Assembly: GCA_946902985.2 (NCBI GenBank)
Contig: OX336389.2
Location: 344,074,444 to 344,138,443, forward strand
From: Meconema thalassinum
Lineage: Eukaryota; Arthropoda; Insecta; Orthoptera; Tettigoniidae
Length of the DNA stretch: 64,000 nt
Reading direction: 5' to 3'
The notes under the pieces were generated by a model. The model had not been told where the DNA came from. It saw only the letters and a program-made list of their open reading frames with translations, and searched no databases. This document shows, piece by piece, positions 30,157 through 42,012 of the stretch. The translations under genes were made by a program, and so were the position numbers. Numbering within the stretch: the first letter of the stretch is position 1; every line of letters begins with the position of its first letter.

Positions 30157-32888
30157 TGGTAGGTTATAGCTGAGGATTAACTCTACCTAAGGGATGATGA
30201 TAATGGAAAAAAAGGAAGTGGGTTTCGGTGTGGAGAACAAGTACGGGTGGATAGGACGAGAGTCTAATAAAAAAGCATAAAACCAAATTGAAATAAGTCT
30301 TCAGTAAAAGATTCCACCGCACAATGCCCGTGAGACACTTAAAGTGGGTAGGGACCTGACCACAGCTAACGGGAAATGCAGCTAGAGCTTGGGCTATTTG
30401 CAAGCAAGCGGCAAGCGTTCTTTCCCTCCCAAGCCAGTATTCCCATACTATGGGTACGGGTGGTAGTCTGGCAAGACAAAGTGTGTAAGGGATACAGATT
30501 TACTGTTTCTCCTTTCAAAGGAGTTAGATTTAACCGAATGTTTTGAAAGGCTGAAATAATTTGAATTCGACGTGATATTTTTTAGTTCTGGGAACCGTTG
30601 GATCTCCGGTAAACGACCGAATGCTCCCAGAGAGGGAAGCGATAAAGCAGTTTTAATGCTTTTGTAATAATTTTACTTGTTTTCTTGACAATTTTTAGAA
30701 GAATAACAATTGTTGCACTTATGGAAAACTAAGCTGTTACCCAGCAAGATGCCGATTAAAAGCTTAGAAAAGAGGAAGAACTCAAGCCTAACTCAAACAA
30801 AACTTAAATTTGGAAAACAAACCATAAGTCAGAGAGATAATCTCTACAAGTAGGAAGCTTGCAGAGCTAGCTATATTTGCCTTAATGGCTTGCTAGAATT
30901 AGCTATGACAGCTAAGAGAAACTTTAAAAATGTTGTTATTTGCAGTTTTAAGTTAAATGCAACAAGTAGTAAGAACTTTGTTGTTTTAGAGATTCGGAAA
31001 AAGAGTTTAAGCTTAAAGGAAGGTTCCGGGAAGTGAAGGTCCTGCCTACTCGTAATTCTAACGGTGAAGATAAAGAACAAAGGAAAACAACTAATTTATT
31101 TAACAATAAATATAAACTTTAGAAACTTAACACTTGGTAGATTCAAAATCTTATCTTTTAAAGTTAGAATAATCTTTTCTTTGGTTAGTTCTACAACTCT
31201 AAAGATCTCAGACCCAATAAGGTAAAAGTTTACTATGAACAATAGTGTACAAGTTTCGAACTTGTTACGGGCACTAAACCTCTACAAAGGTTTATAAACC
31301 GTGCTTAAAATTACGAAATTTAAAGCTTTTAAAAGCAATAAATTGTACAGTGAATATAACTTTTACAAACTAGGTAAGTTACAAGCGCTATTTGACTGCA
31401 CTTATGGCAAGCCAACAAGCTAAAGACAAATAGATTAAATCCTGATAGTTACAGGAGAAATAAAAGAAAATTGAAAATGGAAAGCGGAAATTACCGCTAT
31501 TTGAAACAGTAATTACAATATTATAAGTGTAACAAAATTGGGAGGGTGCTTGCTCGTAAGCGAGGCCTCATAGCATTTTAGATAGATGAAAATTTTTATT
31601 TAATTTATGTTAGTAAAGGTATTTGGGAGAAGGACATTTGGAAATTTAGGAAATAGTCCAGGCCAGATTTATTGCTCTAACGAACGCGGCGCGGTTGAAA
31701 GTTGAACGGGCACTGTTTTGCACTGAAGTCTATTGATGAATTGGAAAAGTTCACTATTGCAGCACAAAGAGTTTATGAAACGAAAAGTTATTGCAGTTAC
31801 GGAGATCACTTAGTAGAATTTGAACTTGAATCAGTTTATTGCGTTGAAGAGTTTTTAGAATGCAGAAGAATAATGCGGTAAAGTTCCCACGGTGGAAAGC
31901 AAATTAGATGTTGACCAGCAGTTTATGTAATGTAAATTCCTCAGTGAGGAAATGTATTCCCATAATTGGAGTGGAAAATATTAGATTGCTTGCATAATAG
32001 AAAGATTGGTTGCCAAATAAAGTTCTAGAATTGTGATAACTGTTAAATGGGGTAACAGAAATCCCTCGGAGGAAAGCTAAGTTTTATAGACAGTGGTTTA
32101 ATTAACATAAATCCCTCGGTGTGCGAAAGTATTCCCAGTTGTTTTGTACCAAAAGTACTAAATTTCCTTTTAGAAAGCTAGTTTAGATAACCATAGCCTT
32201 ACAAAGGACAATCCCTCGAAGACGGTTATTGCACAACATTTAGCAATTCCAGATATTGTCTATAAAATTGAATTAAAAAGCATTTAGCTATTTAAATATC
32301 CATTAAAATGTGTTTAAAACATTGAAGTTTGTACTTAGCTTTCTTTCATGCCGAGCAGGCGGTGGTTCCTGGTGACGGTTGGTTTTACGAAGTTGACATG
32401 GCGTCTAGTTTAAAATGTCTCGTGCGTGCAGGAGACTTTGCCTGGGGAGGGCCACAAACTGTAAGCTCGAAGAGTAAAGCCGAAGTGAGGACGAGCGAAC
32501 ACGCACACGGCAGATGAAGGTAAACGAGGGGAAGGGGAAGGGGAAGCAAAAGGAGTGGGGTTATTAGACAAGAAAGTGTACATCATAATAGCCATGGAGA
32601 TGTTAGCTGGCGACAACGACGATGCCTCGTGGATTAATGAGGGAGTTCTCTTGAGTTCCGATGGATTGATGAACTTTGGCAGTTAGCTGCTAGATGCCGC
32701 TAGGTTGTCCATGGAAGATATATATCTAGAACAGACTTATCAAAAACATAAGCGAGTGCACGGAGAAAATAGAACGGAAGGAAGCACTGTTGGTGTCTGC
32801 GAAAAGGGAAAGAAGGAATTAAAGAAAATTAAAGCAAAGAGCAGCAAGAGCTAACTCTGACTGACCGTGTTTTCCAAAGAATACACCA
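30157..32888 (-). repeat. Bel/Pao 3' LTR (2.73 kb)
   Basis: Near-identical to 36714-39831 once the SINE is removed. At about 2.7 kb it is far longer than the usual few hundred bp of Bel/Pao LTRs. No coding function is evident here; the counterpart of the 98-codon ORF of the other LTR is interrupted by a stop near 32683. Confidence 0.85.
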
Positions 32889-32979
32889 TACTGTGGGGAC
32901 AAACACCAACAGAGAGCAGAAACACAATATTAAAGGTTGAGAAGAAGGGGGGCAATTTAAGATAGGGGTCTTATAATAT

Positions 32980-33210
32980 ACCCATTTGTTGTCAAGATCT
33001 TCTCCACCCTGACCCTTCCGTTCCCTGCCAGGTAACTCTCGACCACCCCGCCAGAGATCCAGGCTAGAGGGTGGAGGGGATGTAAGAGAAGTGCCTATAA
33101 GGAAATGACCAGGTGTTAATGGAATCAAGTCATCAGGGTCATGGGAAAGCGGGGTCAAAGGGCGAAAATTAACAATGCCTTCAATCAAAAAGTAGCTAGG
33201 AGCTGTGAGA
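32980..33210 (-). pseudogene. Bel/Pao integrase C-terminal remnant
   Basis: Within a longer open frame the peptide FRPLTPLSHDPDDLIPLTP followed by GHFLIGTSL and a WRGGRELPGRER stretch matches the conserved end of Bel/Pao integrases (the SRPLTPLS...LTPGHFLIG block). The rest of integrase and RT is absent between here and the gag stop at 34391. Confidence 0.75.
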
Positions 33211-34390
33211 AATAAACCTTCAATAAGGATCACAACAAGATGCGAAATGAATAAACAAAGAGTATAGGAACAAGTACATTGATTAAGGCTAATAATATAC
33301 CAAATGAATAAAGAAACTATGCGAGCAAAAGGCAAGAACGCCATAGATACCACTAATCTAGTAGCAATAAATAATAACCTTAAATCGTAAGGAGCACAAG
33401 AGGGATTAACTAAAAGAGTAATTAAGTCAACAAGAATCGTGACGCAACAAGAATAGATACGAAGACGCGTCAAATGTAAAGACGAGAAAGGGCAAGTTTG
33501 TTTAACAATAAACAACAAGCATACACCATAGTTACGCAGGATGCAATACATGGGCGCGGTAAAGATATGTAACGATGTTATGAAACAACAAACAAACAAA
33601 TATAAGATACGAGTATAGACAAGTGAGCTAAGTAAATAAACAAAACCTTGACCCACATAGTATAGCGAGATAACAGGTATGAATAGCTGGAGGGGTCAGT
33701 GACCAGAACTAGTTTGTTTTGGCAAGGAGGTGAACAACTCACCGAATTACAGTAGCAACTCGCATGACAATAGCTGGCAGACAGCCCGAGTTGAGATAAG
33801 AAATACTTGTCCTGACCTTTGTCACATAGGCTATAGAGGAAGTAAGCGACAACTTGACATTACGTGAGTTTGTATACAAACAAGATTGCCATACAAGTGG
33901 TTGAAAGTAAACAAAGGAAGCAAATACAACCAGCCAAGGCTTAAAGCAGAACTTCATAAAGCGCACATGGTCATACGTGGCTTGTGCGTATCCAACCCAT
34001 TTGAGGACAGATGAGTTAAAGTAATTAATTATTTTCGCATAATTTTGAAGATTTCTGAGCCAAACCATTATTAACAAAAAAAAGCTTAATTCTCTTGAAC
34101 AACGAAGAAAAGCCGGGAAGTTGAGAGAGAAATTTTACCTATGAATTTTCATTCTCGAAGCTAGAGAACCCAGGTTGTCAAGCGGTCTCAAATGCTGCTT
34201 TCCCGTGTGAGGAAGAGGGGAGGGGTGGCCGTGGTCATCCTACTAAACAGCGAGGGAAGTGAAACACAGCTCGCAGCGAAGTGATGGTGACTGATAGCCG
34301 TGGTTTGACACAGGGCAAAGATGGTTTTCGATAAGAAGTTTAAACAATTGCCGGCTACGAAAAATGACAAAAGACAATGAAACAAACGAC
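33211..34390. other. Bel/Pao internal region without recognisable genes
   Basis: Between the Gag-protease stop and the integrase remnant. Open frames of 112 and 98 codons show no domain. It is the scar of the deleted RT-integrase region, possibly with foreign filler. Confidence 0.5.
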
Positions 34391-36481
34391 TTAAGGCAAG
34401 GCGGACTTGAATTGCCACTTTGTGCAGAAATAGAGCAAAAACATTAAGTAGCTTACAGCGGTGACATAGTTGACATTGAAACATTGTTTCGGCGAGTTGT
34501 TTTCAAATGCGCTGAGATTTGAAAAGTGAATGTTCTCTTTTTCAGAAAATGAATTTGAATCAGCGGTAACAAAATGACATTGCGAGTTAGTTTGAAGACT
34601 GGAACACTGGATTTGACCAGTAACAATCCATCCAAAATCAGTGTCTCTGGCAAACACGTTTGAAGATAGTTTACGAATTTGTTTACGAAGGCAATTCCAA
34701 AAAACATTGGCACTGAGAAGTATGTAAATGGGGCCTTGTATATTATACTGAGGATCGGCTAGCCTTAAGTAAGAAGGAATATTTAAACATGATGTATCCA
34801 CAGAGTGACTAGCGGTGTCTTCGCCAATACTGTTAAGAATGAGACAGTTTAAGTGAAGATTGGTGTTTCTTTGGCAGATGTCTCTGAGTTTTAGTTTTGA
34901 AGACTGAAAAGCTTGAATTTTCAAATCGTTAATGCCGGATGCATTGATGGAAGTGGATGATAAAGAAAGACCTAGTTTTTTAATTAACGATTGCGAAACA
35001 AAGTTGTGAGTTGAGGCAGAATCGAGAAGACCACGGGCTTGAACCCAATTGCCAGATTTATCCTGAATTTCAAATTGTACAGTGGACAACAGGACTTGCG
35101 CACAGTGAGGGGTCTTAGCATTAGAAATGCAGGAAGACGCACTCGTTTGTTCCGAGCTGTTCTGCGTAAAGTTAGAAGATGCAGGCACTGATGACCTCGA
35201 TTGATCATGGAAATGCAATGAAGTATGGCGCGCTCTTTCGCAATGGAAGCAGAGCCTAGTGTAGCTGCAATTAGATGCGGAATGCTTAGGTGACAGGCAA
35301 TTAAAACAGTTTTTGCTTTCTGAAACTAATTTCCTTCTGTCATCCACTGAGAGTTCTTTAAAGGACTTGCACGAGTATAGAGCGTGAGAATCTTTGCATA
35401 GTATGCACTTTGAAGACTTGTTAAGCGGTCTAGTATGTTCTCCTTGACGATTGAAGGCAGAACGAGTTTGTTTATTCTCGACACATGGGAGCTTATGTCC
35501 ATTTGACGAGACAAAATTGTCAACAAAGGTGTTATGACGTGGAAGACTAGTTGCAATGCTTTCGCACTGGAAAGAGAGTCTGGTGAGGAATTGACACCGG
35601 CTGTTAAGGAACAAGATGAGATGCTCAAAGGAATACTCTTCCTTGTGAGCTAATTCCAGTTCCCATGCTTTTAAAGTGGAAAAGTCAAATCTAGATGTAG
35701 CCAGGTAAATTAAGACCGTGTCACAAGATTGAACCGGTTGTTCAAGTTGATAAAGAGCTCTCACATGTAGTTGCATGGTATCGACCAAGTTTTTTAAAGA
35801 GGAAACGTCATTAGAGCCTACGGCTGGCAGGTTGAACAAAGAGCGCATGTGACGTGCCACACACAGACGCAGATTGCCATATCGCTCTGTAAGGAGATTA
35901 AATGCGATGTTGTAGTTGTCGGCGCTTAAAGGGAGTGTTTCCACGAACGTGAGAGCTTGCCCTTGAAGACATGAGCGCAGATAGTAAAACTTGTGGATAG
36001 CGGGAACACCTTTGTTGTCGTGTATGAGAGAGCTGAATAACTCGTAAAAGGAGTTCCATTCACCTTCCTGGCCTGAAAAAAGAGGCAGGCTATTTTTTGG
36101 AAGTATAGGTTTCGGTTTTTGAATGTCTTCACGGACTGAAGCGGGTGCGAGCTAGGCCGGATTGATGACCTTAGTGTCCGGTTCTGAGATTCTGCGAATC
36201 AGTTGGTGGGCTTTTGCGATCCCTTCCAAGTAGAAGGGTTCGACTTCGTCTCTATCGGATTGAAGTTCGGGGCAGACGGATTCGATGTTTGTTTGGATTT
36301 GATCGTAATAATCATAAGAGCGTTCATACAACTTTAAATGTTGAGAGAGGATATCTAAATTGCAATCGGCGGGAGTTAATTTATTAAGAAACTTTCGGAA
36401 TCTGGTAAGTTGCCCTTTATAGGAAGAACGTCTAGCAATGAGAGTTTCATCCTTTTCAGTTGCTTGAGTTGGAGGTACCAT
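34391..36481 (-). pseudogene. gag: Bel/Pao Gag-protease (one in-frame stop)
   Basis: ATG 36481, one in-frame TAG at about 36152, then open to 34391 in the same frame. The N-terminal helical region (YKGQLTRFRKFLNKL) and the following LPLFSGQEGEWNSFYELFSS block are typical of Bel/Pao Gag (DUF1759-like). A cysteine cluster with zinc knuckles follows (CILCKDSH, CFNCLSPKHSASNC, LCFHCERARH). The protease active site reads LLDSAS in place of the more usual DSG, with the ILLSANVF block downstream. The reading ends where RT should start, so the internal deletion removed Pol. Products would package RNA; this copy is probably inactive. Confidence 0.8.
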
Positions 36482-36688
36482 GATTGTAAATTACAACGGA
36501 AGTGCAACTTACGATAATGGAGAGATTTTGGAAATGCTGTCAGGTTGGCAGTAGCAAACAGGTTGCAAGGTGATGACTGAAGAAGACAGGAACAACCTCT
36601 TTCACCTCTACCAGCTTTGCACAGTAAAGTTATAGCTGAAAAATTCAAAGCAGATATTAATATATTGCAAAGTATTGAGAAATGGATT

Positions 36689-36708
36689 CTCCCGGGTTTC
36701 TGGGACCA
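36689..36708 (-). promoter_or_regulatory. Bel/Pao primer-binding site
   Basis: The plus strand reads CTCCCGGGTTTCTGGGACCA, i.e. a tRNA-like 3' end finishing in CCA, five bases inside the LTR boundary. Its complement on the minus strand (TGGTCCCAGAAACCCGGG) would pair with that tRNA. Confidence 0.6.
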
Positions 36709-38166
36709 AGTTTTGGTAGGTTTTAGCTGAGGGTTAACTCTACCAAAGGGATGATGATAATGAAACAAAAGGAAGTGGGTTTCGGCGTGGAGATCATGTA
36801 TGGGTGGATAGGACGGGAGTCTGATACAAAAGCATAAAACCAAATTGAAATAAGTCTTCAGTAAAAGATTCCACCGCACAATGCCCGTGAGACACTTAAA
36901 GTGGGTAGGGACCTGACCACAGCTAACGGGAAATGCAGCTGGAGCTTGGGCTATTTGCACGCAAGCGGAAAGCGTTCTTTCCCTCCCAAGCCGGTATTCC
37001 CATTCTATGGGGACGGGTAGTAGTCGGGCAAGACAAAGTGTGTTAAGGGATACAGATTTACTGTTTCCCCTTTCAAAGGAGTTAGATTTAACCGAATGTT
37101 TTGAAAGGCTGAAATAATTTGAATTCGCCGTGATATTTTTTAGTTCTGGGAACTGTTGGATCTCCGGCAAACGACCGAATGCTCCCAGAGAGGGAGCGAT
37201 AAAGCAGTTTTAATGCTTTTTGTAATAATTTTACTTGTTTTCTTGACAATTTTTAGAAGAATACCAATTGTTGCACATAAGGAAAACTAAGCTGTTACCC
37301 AGCAAGATGCCGATTAAAAGCTTAAAAAAGAGGAAGAACTCAAGCCTAACTCAAACAAAACTTAAATTTGGAAAACAAACCATAAGTCAGAGAGATAATC
37401 TCTACAAGTAGGAAGCTTGCAGAGCTAGCTATATTTGCCTTAATGGCTTGCTAGAATTAGCTATGACAGCTAAGAGAAACTTTAAAAATGTTGTTATTGG
37501 CAGTTTTAAGTTAAATGCAACAAGTAGTAAGAACTTTGTTGTTTTAGAGATTCGGAAAAAGAGTTTAGGCTGAAAGGAAGAATCGGGGAAGTGAAGGTCC
37601 TGCCTACTCGTAATTCTAACGGTGAAGATAAAGAACAAAGGAAAACAACTAATTTATTTAACAATAAATATAAACTTTCGAAACTTAACACTTGGTAGAT
37701 TCAAAATGTTATCTTTTAAAGTTAGAAGAATCTTTTCTTTGGTTAGTTCTACAAATCTAAAGGTCTCAGACCCAATAAGGTAAAAGTTTACTATGAACAA
37801 TAGTGTACAAGTTTCGAACTTGCTACGAGCACTAAACCTCTACAAAGGTTTTTAAACCGTGCTTAAAATTGCGAAATTTAAAGTTTTAAAAGCAATAAAT
37901 TGTACAGTGAATATAATTTTTACAAATTAGGCAAGTTACAAGCGCTATTTGACTGCACTTATGGCAAGTCAACAAGCTAATGACAAATAGAATAAATCCT
38001 GATAGTTACAGGAGAAAGAAAAAGAAAATAGAAAATGGAAAGCGGAAATTACCGCTATTTGAAATAGTAATTACAATAGTATAAGTGGAACGAATTGGGG
38101 AGAGCGCTTGCTCGCAAGCGAGGCCTCATAGTATTTTAGATAGATGAAAATTTTAATTTAATTTAT

Positions 38167-38498
38167 GTGAAGCCTCCGTGGCTTAGGCGGCAGCACGCCG
38201 GCCTCTCACCGCTGGGTCCGTGGTTCAAATCCCGGTCACTCCATGTGAGATCTGTGCTGGACAAAACGGAGGCAGACAGGTTTTTCTCCGGGTACTCCGG
38301 TTTTCCCTGTCAAAATTTCATTCCAGCAACACTCGCCACTATCATTTCATTTCATCTGTCATTCATTTAATCATTGCCCCAGAGGAGTGCGTCAGGCCTC
38401 GGCAGCCGGCACCGTTCATATCCTCGCCGTTAGATGGGGCTTCATTCATTCCATTCCTGACCCGGTCGGAGACTGGAAGCAGGCTGTGGATTTTCATA
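38167..38498 (+). mobile_element. tRNA-derived SINE (family S1)
   Basis: Head 'cctccgtggcttaggcggcagc' with B box 'ggttcaaatcc' at about 38222. Absent from the corresponding place in the other LTR (31606), which proves insertion. Other copies: 57291-57621 and 57627-57803, minus strand. Confidence 0.85.
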
Positions 38499-39539
38499 TA
38501 GTAAAGGTATTTGGGAGAAGGAAAATTGGAGATTTAGGAAATAGTCCAGGCCAGATTTATTGCTCTAACGAACGCGGCGCGGTTGAAAGTTGAACGGGCA
38601 CTGTTTTGCACTGAAGTCTATTGATGAATTGGAAAAGTTCACTATTGCAGCACAAAAAAATTATGAAACGAAAAGTTATTGCAGTTACGGAGATCACTTA
38701 GTAGAATTTGAACTTGAATCAGTTTATTGCGTTGAAGAGTTTTTAGATTGCAGTAGAATAATGCGGTAAAGTTCCCACTGAGGAAAGCAAATTAGATGTT
38801 GACCAGCAGTTTATGTAACGTAAATTTCTCAGTGAGGAAAATTATTCCCATTATTGGAGTGGAAAATACTAGATTGCTTGCATAATATAAAGATTGGTTG
38901 CCAAAGAAAGTTCTAGAATTGTGATAACTGTTAAATGGGGTAACATATATCCCTCGGAGGAAAGCTACGTTTTATAGACAGCGGTTTAATTAACACGAAT
39001 CCCTCGGTGTGCGAAAGTATTCCCAGTTGTTTTGTACCAAAAGTACTAAAATTCCTTTTAGAAAGCTAGTTTAGATAACCATAACCTTACAGAGGAGAAT
39101 CCCTCGAAGATGGTTATTGCACAACATTTAGCAATTCCACATACTGTCTATAAAATTGAATTAAAAAGCATTTAGCCATTTAAAAATCCATTAAAATGTG
39201 TTTAAAACATTGAAGTTTGTACTTACCTTTCTTTCATGCCGAGCAGGCGGTGGTTCCTGGTGACGGTTGGTTTTACGAAGTAGACATGGCGTCTAGTTTA
39301 AAATGTCTCGTGAGTGCAGGAGACTTGCCCGGGGAGGGTCACAAACTGTAAGCTCGAAGAGTAAAGCCGAAGTGAGGACGAGCGAACACGCACACGGCAG
39401 AGGAAGGTGAACGAGGGGAAGGGGAAGGGGAAGCAAAAGGAGTGGGGTTATTATACAAGAAAGTGTACATCATAATAACCAGCATAACAAAAATAAAAGA
39501 TTTTTCATAGATGTGAATTTTCTTCATGAAGCGGTGTTC

Positions 39540-39809
39540 ATGGAGATGTTAGCTGGCGACAACGACGATGCCTCGTCGATTGATGAGGGAGTTCTCTTGA
39601 GTTCCGATGGATTGATGAACTTTGGCAGTTTGCTGCTAGATGCCGCTAGGTTGTCTATGGAAGATATATATCTAGAACCGACTTATAAAAACATAAGCGA
39701 GTGCACGGAGAAAATAGAACGGAAGGAATCACTGTTGGTGTCTGCGAAAAGGGAAAGAAGGAATTATAGAAAATTAAAGCAAAGAGCAGCAAGGGCTAAC
39801 TCTGACTGA
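39540..39809 (+). CDS. Antisense ORF in Bel/Pao LTR (about 89 aa)
   Basis: Open from ATG 39540 (an earlier ATG at 39513 is also in frame). Acidic N-terminal half (AGDNDDASSIDEG), C-terminal half basic and coiled-coil-like (ERKESLLVSAKRERRNYRK). It runs opposite to the element. In the other LTR it is broken by point changes and an inserted base. It could be chance or an antisense product; no family recognised. Confidence 0.3.
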   Translation: MEMLAGDNDDASSIDEGVLLSSDGLMNFGSLLLDAARLSMEDIYLEPTYKNISECTEKIERKESLLVSAKRERRNYRKLKQRAARANSD

Positions 39810-39831
39810 CCGTATATTCCAAAGAATACCA

Positions 39832-40387
39832 TACGGCGAGGGGCGAGACTACCTGGGTTCCCCCTTCCTCAAGATCATCTGGAAAGCCGAGCCGTGTGTA
39901 CTGCTTGGGTCCAAGCTCTGTGAACTTGCGGGGTGAGGGGAAAGAGCAGGGAAGGGTCAGGCGAGAAGAGAAGGTTCTGTCAACAGCCCGCCGTGATATC
40001 TGTTATTCCTTTCTATTCCAATAATGCTTACATAGGGTCGTTGCTCAAACCTCTGTGGTGTTAGGAATGACCGAGTGAGTCACCGACCAATGTATTTGGT
40101 TCTGTACTATGCACGGACCGAGGAACCTCATCACTCGTCAACACCACTTCTCATAGTCTGCGATGCACATTCGTCTCAGGTTCATGCAGCTTAGACCCGA
40201 GCAGTACACACTACTACAGATACTACAATAACACAGATTATCATACAAATCCTACACACTTCCAAATACACGGGGCTAAATGAATGTTATCAAAAGCCCT
40301 AAATGAATTATTATCAACAACACAATGATTCTACTATAAGATATTCTTTTAAAATGTAGTTATAGTAGATGCAACCATACACATATC
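39832..40387. other. Host spacer between Bel/Pao element and P2
   Basis: No gene. The part 40213-40275 ('ctactacaga', 'acaataacacag', 'acggggctaaatg') is related to 4745-4818, which lies immediately left of P1. Confidence 0.5.
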
Positions 40388-42012
40388 AGTAGTGTGTTTG
40401 TACGGGTTCTGGCCCCTCCTCCTCCTCACCCTCCTAACAAGATGGCGGCGGCACGATATCTCTCGAACGCATGGTCGGATTTTGACGAATGAGGTGTCAT
40501 TGAACTCAGGCTGATACCCCCTTTCCAATGGACAACATATTTCCACCCCAAAATAAACCCTACCCCTACTAGGGGTGAAAATTGTAATTTTTTAGAAAAT
40601 ATCGCTTTCCAAGTGCAACATGTGAGAGTTTGAATGCCAATAAGGAATTAAACGTTGTTCTACAGAAGAGACATGTATACGGTGGATAGCCAATATGAAT
40701 TAACATGCTTGTTGTTTGCTTTTACGCATGCCCACTCATAGCTTTTGTGAGAGGGCGGGCTTTTTGAAAGATGGCGGCTGTAGTGTAACCTAACCTATCC
40801 CAACCTAACGGGTCATTGTTGACAGGTCATTGTTGACGAGTCCTTGTTGACAGGTCCTTGTGGACGAGTCCTTGTTAACGAGTCATTGTTGACGGGTCCT
40901 TGTTGACGAGTCCTTGTGGACAAGTCCTTGTTGACAGGTCCTTGTGGACGAGTCCTTGTGGACAAGTCCTTGTTGACGAGTCCTTGGGGACGAGTCCTTG
41001 TTGACAGGTCCTTGTTGACGAGTCCTTGTGGACGAGTCCTTGTTGACAGGTCCTTGTGGACAAGTCCTCGTTGACGTCTCCTTGTGGATGAGTTCCTTTG
41101 GACTGGTCCCTACGGACTAGCCCATGAATTTATTTAAATTATGTCAAAGGGCCTAACTACATTTTGCGTGTAAAGCAGTGTGTTGAACTGGCGTTGTTCA
41201 CCAGTCCCCCACAACTATAATGTGATAAGGATATGAAAGGAAAGTGACGAAATACATGTGAACACGTGTGAGATGACCTTATTACCGTCCTCCTTGTGAA
41301 AACCACATGTAAGCTAACAAATCACATTCTGTTTTGGTTTGTGTAAGTGTAAAACTTGATAGATAGAGGACATGTCAAGGGGTAAGTGCAAAACTTGTTG
41401 GATGAATATGTTCTAGTGCTAGGGTTAATGAACACACCCTCGTACACAGGCCACATATATTTTGTGGACAGGCCAAGAGACCTAACTTGATGGATGGATG
41501 TGTCATTTGTAGTTGAAAGAGAATAATGCACATTCTTAAGATGTTAAAACTGAGGAGGTGGTACGTGCAGTAAACCGACTTGTTATTTCCTGTGTCATAT
41601 TACAGACATGGCAGAGAGCGAACAGTTCTGTTGCTATGACTAACGGTGCAGTAATTTGAATCCTCAGGTGTTCATCAAGACAATGGGTGATGATCATGCA
41701 AAGTTAGCAGTCATTGGATATTACACAGGTGTTCCTTCCGGTGTCATGTTGCTGACATGGCAGAGAGCACACAGTTCTATTGCTATGACTAACGGTGCAG
41801 TAATTTGAAACCCCAGGTGTTGATCAAGACAATGGGTGATGATCATACAAAGTCAGCAGTAATTGGATACCACACAGGTGTTCCTAGTGTACTTTGGACT
41901 CTCAGCTGTATTGGGAAAGGAATTGCAATGATCTGCAAAAAACTGCTGACACGAGCGATGATGGTTTACATAAGCGAGGTGTCATATATTTCCCTACTGT
42001 CAGTCTTTATCA
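40388..42012 (+). repeat. P2 left terminal inverted repeat
   Basis: Carries one copy of the subterminal motif shared with P1 (from 40459), a 15-bp tandem array (40812-41100), a P1-related block (41250-41335) and two copies of a 157-bp tandem unit (41612-41900 region). Ends near 42012 where homology to the right end stops. Confidence 0.85.
40812..41100 (+). repeat. 15-bp tandem array in P2 TIR
   Basis: About 19 units of the type GACGAGTCCTTGTTG / GACAGGTCCTTGTGG. Copy number differs in the other TIR, so the array is unstable. Position inside the terminal repeat and iteration are suggestive of iterons, by inference. Confidence 0.9.

Larger units (their letters stand above)
30157..39831 (-). 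mobile_element. Bel/Pao LTR retrotransposon, internally deleted
   Basis: Two direct repeats with ends TGGTA...TACCA (plus strand 30157-32888 and 36714-39831) flank an internal region with Bel/Pao gag-protease and a scrap of integrase, all on the minus strand. RT, RNase H and the integrase core are missing, so the copy is non-autonomous. No matching target-site duplication was found (GTCAC left, TACGG right). The right LTR carries a SINE. Confidence 0.8.
36714..39831 (-). repeat. Bel/Pao 5' LTR with SINE insertion
   Basis: 3118 bp including a SINE at about 38167-38498. Shared with the other LTR is a region (38775-39110) with several small hairpins of the type TTCCCAC-TGGAAA and TCCCTCGGAGGAAA. 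Confidence 0.85.

Noticed and set aside
30157..39831. Simple segmental duplication of 2.7 kb
   Set aside because: Ends TGGTA...TACCA, a tRNA-like PBS just inside and Bel/Pao gag between them identify LTRs.
40875..41063. 62-codon ORF rich in STRTCQQGLV
   Set aside because: Translation of the 15-bp TIR array; the other TIR has a different unit number.
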